Below are positions 63,150 to 64,000 of a DNA stretch of 64,000 nt, one piece after another. The stretch's first letter is position 1; each line of letters opens with the position of its first letter. The notes under the pieces are model-generated. The model searched no databases and was not told the DNA's origin. It saw only the letters and a program-made list of their open reading frames with translations. Source of the DNA: Chloroflexota bacterium (GTDB lineage Bacteria; Chloroflexota; UBA11872). A program made the translations under genes and the position numbers. Location: NCBI GenBank assembly GCA_022821645.1, contig JAJEDE010000025.1, positions 62,001 to 126,000 on the forward strand, in the 5' to 3' direction.

Positions 63150-64000
63150 CTAGCGTCCTACCCGCCAGGCCGTCACGCCGCCCTGCGCGTCGAGCGCCGC
63201 GAGCGCGCGGCCATCCGGTCGCCAGTGCAAGGAGCCGACGACATCATCCACCGTGCCAGCTCCTATTGCATTGCCGTTTCCATCGCGCTTAAGCGACCAA
63301 ACAACCACACCGCCGTCGCGTCCCCCCGATGCCAGGCGCATCGCGCCGGGAGCGAAGGCAAGCGTCGTGACGGGTCGAACATGAACATCCAGAACGCCGG
63401 GCCGCGTGCCTTCGGGACCACTTCCCCGAAAGCTCCAGACCGTGACCGCCTCGCTGCCGCCGGTGGCCAAGAGGGTGCCGCTGTCATCGAACGCCAGGGC
63501 CGACGGCTTGGCCGGATAGCCGGACATCATGGAGTCCTCCTCGGTGGAGCGACGCCAGAAGTGCACGGAGTTGTCCTGGCTGCCGCAGGCCACGATGTCG
63601 CCGTCCGGGCTTAGGGCCATCGAGACCAGGGAGCCTATCCACTCCAGCTTCTGGCCAGGCTCGCCGGTGGAGGCGTCGAAGAACGTCACGCGGCCGTAAC
63701 AGGCGGTGGCCAGTTCCTCGGCGCCGGACCACGCGATCGCGCTGACGGTGCTGGGGTGATCGTCAGATCGCCAGGCTTTCACTCCGTCCGGACCATAGGT
63801 GTGAACCTGCCGGGAGCAGGAGGCCGCCAACCACTTTCCGTCCGGCGACCACGCGACGTTTTCAACCCAACCGTTTTCGACCTCGATCGCCTGGCTGACC
63901 TGACCGTCGGCGACACTCCAGACCAGGACCCGGCCGTCCTGGCCGGCGGTAGCAAACGCGGGCTGGTTTGGGTGGCTGGCGGTAGCCAGCACGCCGCCTT
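63150..64000 (-). CDS. WD40-repeat protein (5' end beyond the window)
   Basis: The frame stays open to the right edge, so this is the C-terminal part (≥280 residues). WD-type repeats include FATAGQDGRVLVWSVADG, VENVAWSPDGKWLAAS, SMALSPDGDIVACGSQDNSVHFWRR and MRLASGGRDGGVVVWSL, consistent with a beta-propeller scaffold. The upstream part may carry a catalytic domain (e.g. a kinase) as in many bacterial WD40 proteins. Convergent with the ABC operon. Confidence 0.88.
   Translation of the reverse strand, partial: GGVLATASHPNQPAFATAGQDGRVLVWSVADGQVSQAIEVENGWVENVAWSPDGKWLAASCSRQVHTYGPDGVKAWRSDDHPSTVSAIAWSGAEELATACYGRVTFFDASTGEPGQKLEWIGSLVSMALSPDGDIVACGSQDNSVHFWRRSTEEDSMMSGYPAKPSALAFDDSGTLLATGGSEAVTVWSFRGSGPEGTRPGVLDVHVRPVTTLAFAPGAMRLASGGRDGGVVVWSLKRDGNGNAIGAGTVDDVVGSLHWRPDGRALAALDAQGGVTAWRVGR

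Overview
The window is GC-rich bacterial chromosome with short intergenic gaps, frequent GTG/TTG starts and many 4-base ATGA/GTGA gene overlaps. Several features fit a heterotrophic, probably marine or sponge-associated member of the Chloroflexota: Tat/lipobox lipoproteins with Ala/Pro/Thr-rich linkers, single-chain GAF/PAS kinase plus OmpR-type regulator fusions, DUF2961, mandelate-racemase-family and dimethylformamidase-like enzymes, and phytanoyl-CoA dioxygenases. This placement is an inference from gene content; no rRNA or other phylogenetic marker beyond dnaG is present.

Layout. 1-14.3 kb holds core metabolism: the 3' part of pyruvate phosphate dikinase, an acetyltransferase, dnaG, thioredoxin, mobA, an RmlC-like epimerase, glutamate dehydrogenase, a methyltransferase and a C45 acyltransferase gene broken by one in-frame TGA. 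It continues with a minus-strand run of small-molecule genes (VOC, cupin, transaldolase-like, VOC, enolase-superfamily dehydratase, endonuclease III). 14.3-25.9 kb holds a methyltransferase, three micro-lipoproteins around an orphan sugar-type solute-binding lipoprotein, a VanW protein, tRNA-Pro, a DUF2961 hydrolase, a Phd/VapC pair, a sugar isomerase divergent from an unknown gene and a phytanoyl-CoA dioxygenase, another methyltransferase, and tRNA-Gly. 25.97-28.82 kb is a gene-poor, apparently decayed stretch.

28.8-41.2 kb carries a large hybrid sensor/transcription factor whose receiver domain lacks the phospho-acceptor Asp, an M16 lipoprotein peptidase, two medium-chain dehydrogenases, and an ECF sigma factor translationally coupled to a membrane-anchored VWA protein (a possible anti-sigma fusion). 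41.2-46.4 kb is a minus-strand catabolic block: a PLP decarboxylase, a GH32/43-like propeller hydrolase, and an N,N-dimethylformamidase-like protein that carries an in-frame palindromic repeat.

46.9-59.4 kb is the accessory island. It starts with a three-domain wall hydrolase (GH-like + M23 + SLT) with no visible signal peptide, coupled to a tiny M23-like gene. A type I restriction-modification locus follows, in the order hsdM, two unknown A/T-richer genes, hsdS, a DUF433/DUF5615 toxin-antitoxin pair, hsdR. After hsdR come a two-TM (SLATT-like) protein coupled to a small Pro-rich protein and a decayed PIN toxin. Related repeat blocks bracket hsdM-hsdS. The window ends with a peptide-type ABC importer (binding protein and two permeases, no ATPases) and part of a WD40 protein.

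The best candidates for something undescribed are the two unknown genes wired into the type I R-M operon, the SLATT-like/Pro-rich pair behind hsdR, and the coupled wall-hydrolase pair.
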